A DNA stretch of 15,217 bases from contig SFMI01000034.1 in assembly GCA_004554425.1 (NCBI GenBank), positions 1 to 15,217 on the forward strand, read 5' to 3'. The notes beneath the pieces are model-generated. The model searched no databases and was not told the DNA's origin. It was given only the letters and a program-made list of their open reading frames with translations. The translations under genes were made by a program, and so were the position numbers. Positions 13,746 through 15,217 of the stretch are shown one piece after another (within the stretch, counting starts at the first letter, position 1; the number at the start of each line of letters is the position of its first letter). Source of the stretch: Candidatus Saccharimonadota bacterium (lineage in GTDB: Bacteria > Eremiobacterota > Xenobia > Xenobiales > Xenobiaceae).

Positions 13746-15217
13746 ATGATTGATTCACAAAGTATAGAAATTCATAAGCCTGATACTGAATTGATAAAGC
13801 AAATAGCCAAAGGCTGTCGTTGTAGCAATTTATTGGCTCATTTGCTGATAAATAGAGGCTTAAAAACTATAGAACAAGTAGAAAACTATTTCCATGCTGA
13901 TAGTGGCGAAGTATATGCCGCCGAAACTTATCCTGGCGTAGCCGAAGCAGCGGAACTAATTGTAACGGCTCTAAAAAAAGAAGAAAAAATTTTTGTTTGT
14001 GGTGACTACGATGTCGATGGCATTACGGCCGCTTCTATTATAGTTTTAGGATTGCGTAATCTTAATGCGCAAGTTGAGTGCCATTTGCCACATCGCTTTT
14101 CTGAAGGCTTCGGTTTATCTCAAGAAGGTGTAGAAGCGGCTGTAAAGTATGGAGCCAGTTTGCTAATTACTGTCGATTGCGGATCTTCCAGCGCTGCCAA
14201 TGTAAGTTACGCTCGTAATCAGGGATTGAAAGTAATAGTAACCGATCATCACCAAATTGAAGGCGAAGCCGCTGAGCCTGATGTTTTCGTCAATGCCAAT
14301 TTAGAGGGGCACGACTATCCTTTTACTAAGTTATGTGGCGCTGGTGTAGCTTGGAAATTGCTTTGTGCTGTTTATAAGCGCCACTCTTTGCCTGAGCCGC
14401 GTCGCTATTTAGATATGGTCGCTTTGGCTACTTTGTGCGATATGGTGCCTATGAAGGGCGAAAATCGTGTTCTAACTATGCTGGGAATGCCTATTTTTGC
14501 TTCTTTAGAACGCCCTTGCTTTAAGGCTTTGGCTGAAGGTTGTAAAATTAGCCCCGAAGCTATCAACGCTCAATCTATGAGCTTTTCTGTTGGCCCCAAA
14601 ATCAATGCTTGCGGACGTATGGACAGCCCGCAATGTGCTCTCGATTTAATGCTGGCGCAAAATATTGACGTTTGTCGAATGAAGGTAAGCCGTCTTTTGG
14701 AACTGAGTCAGGAACGCCATAAAGTAGAGCAAGAAGTATTTAGAGAAATTGAGGAAATATTAGATAAAGACGGTGAGAGCAAACGCTCTTGTATTTTTGT
14801 CTATGGCACTTGGCATAAGGGCATTTTAGGTTTAAGTGCTCAGCGTTTAATGGATACCTATCGTGTGCCAGTTTTTGTCGGTACTGATATAGATGATAAT
14901 GGGCAAATAATGGGCAGTGGTAGGGCGCCGGAGGGCATCAATTTACTAGATATTCTCAATCTTTGTACCGATTGCTTGGATAAATACGGCGGCCACGCCA
15001 ATGCTGGTGGCTTTACTTTAAAAGCTGGTTATGAAGCGCAATTTGCCCAGGCATTGCGTCAGGCTTGCCGCCAGCTTGATATCAAGCCTCCCAAGAAAAA
15101 AGTTGATTGTCTATTGCCTATTCATAAGCTGGATATGGAGCTTATTCGTGAATTAGATCGTTTGGAGCCTACTGGTAAAGAAAACGAAAAGCCGCTCTTT
15201 TTGGCTAAAGATGTGCA
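13746..15217 (+). CDS. recJ: Single-stranded-DNA exonuclease RecJ (3' end beyond the window)
   Basis: RecJ is a 5'-3' ssDNA exonuclease of the DHH superfamily used in recombination and mismatch repair. The frame opens at ATG 13746 and is unbroken for 490 codons to the edge. Motifs in order: DYDVDG (87-92), TVDCG (Asp144), TDHH (166-169), CGAGVAWKL (197-205), CDMVP (231-235), GPKINACGRM (283-292), then the DHHA1 part with GTWHKGILGLSA (354-365), GSGRAPEGINLLD (390-402) and GGHANAGGF (415-423). RecJ is usually 560-600 residues, so only the C-terminal OB-like part is missing. The N-terminus is slightly short against the family, and no Shine-Dalgarno precedes the ATG. It starts 20 bases after the upstream terminator, so it needs its own promoter or read-through. 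Confidence 0.95.
   Translation, partial: MIDSQSIEIHKPDTELIKQIAKGCRCSNLLAHLLINRGLKTIEQVENYFHADSGEVYAAETYPGVAEAAELIVTALKKEEKIFVCGDYDVDGITAASIIVLGLRNLNAQVECHLPHRFSEGFGLSQEGVEAAVKYGASLLITVDCGSSSAANVSYARNQGLKVIVTDHHQIEGEAAEPDVFVNANLEGHDYPFTKLCGAGVAWKLLCAVYKRHSLPEPRRYLDMVALATLCDMVPMKGENRVLTMLGMPIFASLERPCFKALAEGCKISPEAINAQSMSFSVGPKINACGRMDSPQCALDLMLAQNIDVCRMKVSRLLELSQERHKVEQEVFREIEEILDKDGESKRSCIFVYGTWHKGILGLSAQRLMDTYRVPVFVGTDIDDNGQIMGSGRAPEGINLLDILNLCTDCLDKYGGHANAGGFTLKAGYEAQFAQALRQACRQLDIKPPKKKVDCLLPIHKLDMELIRELDRLEPTGKENEKPLFLAKDV

Noticed and set aside
1..15217. Mobile elements, CRISPR arrays, defence systems, tRNA genes
   Set aside because: I saw no transposase, integrase, regularly spaced repeats, terminal repeats or cloverleaf sequences. 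The gene content is core housekeeping.

Overview
The window is bacterial chromosome, almost fully coding (12 genes, no gene-free stretch above 300 bases), of moderate base composition and even codon use. I see no mobile element, CRISPR array, tRNA or rRNA. The phylum cannot be fixed from the sequence. The rpmI-rplT ribosomal pair behind infC, the AUU-started infC and the stand-alone GluRS are bacterial. Shine-Dalgarno sites are strong before rpmI, rplT and gltX but weak or absent before several other genes.

Left part, minus strand (1-3252): a sigma70-type promoter, a structured leader of about 230 nt, then infC (IF-3), rpmI (L35) and rplT (L20), ending at an intrinsic terminator. Beyond it lie an inositol-monophosphatase/HisN-type phosphatase and the start of an exported protein that is cut by the window edge.

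Middle, minus strand (3251-6370): a two-gene unit. The first gene is an unusual fusion of a Dus3-like tRNA-dihydrouridine synthase to a DeoD-type purine nucleoside phosphorylase. The second is an RNase Z-like metallo-beta-lactamase protein, whose terminator abuts the infC promoter. Divergent from this unit is gltX (plus strand), which has its own strong terminator, followed by a HAD-family phosphatase whose stop codon overlaps the stop codon of a convergent gene.

Right part: on the minus strand a calcineurin-like (PPP-type) phosphatase overlaps a MoxR AAA+ ATPase. On the plus strand an RsmC/RlmG-type rRNA methyltransferase with a long Arg/Ser/Gly-rich N-terminal tail is followed by an RsuA-type pseudouridine synthase and a perfect-stem terminator. 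The window ends in recJ, truncated on the right.

The common theme is translation and RNA maturation: initiation (IF-3), ribosomal proteins, tRNA 3' processing (RNase Z-like), tRNA dihydrouridylation, tRNA charging (GluRS), and rRNA methylation and pseudouridylation. The most unusual items are the Dus3-PNP fusion, with a Glu at the position of the DeoD catalytic Asp, and the RS/RG-tailed rRNA methyltransferase.
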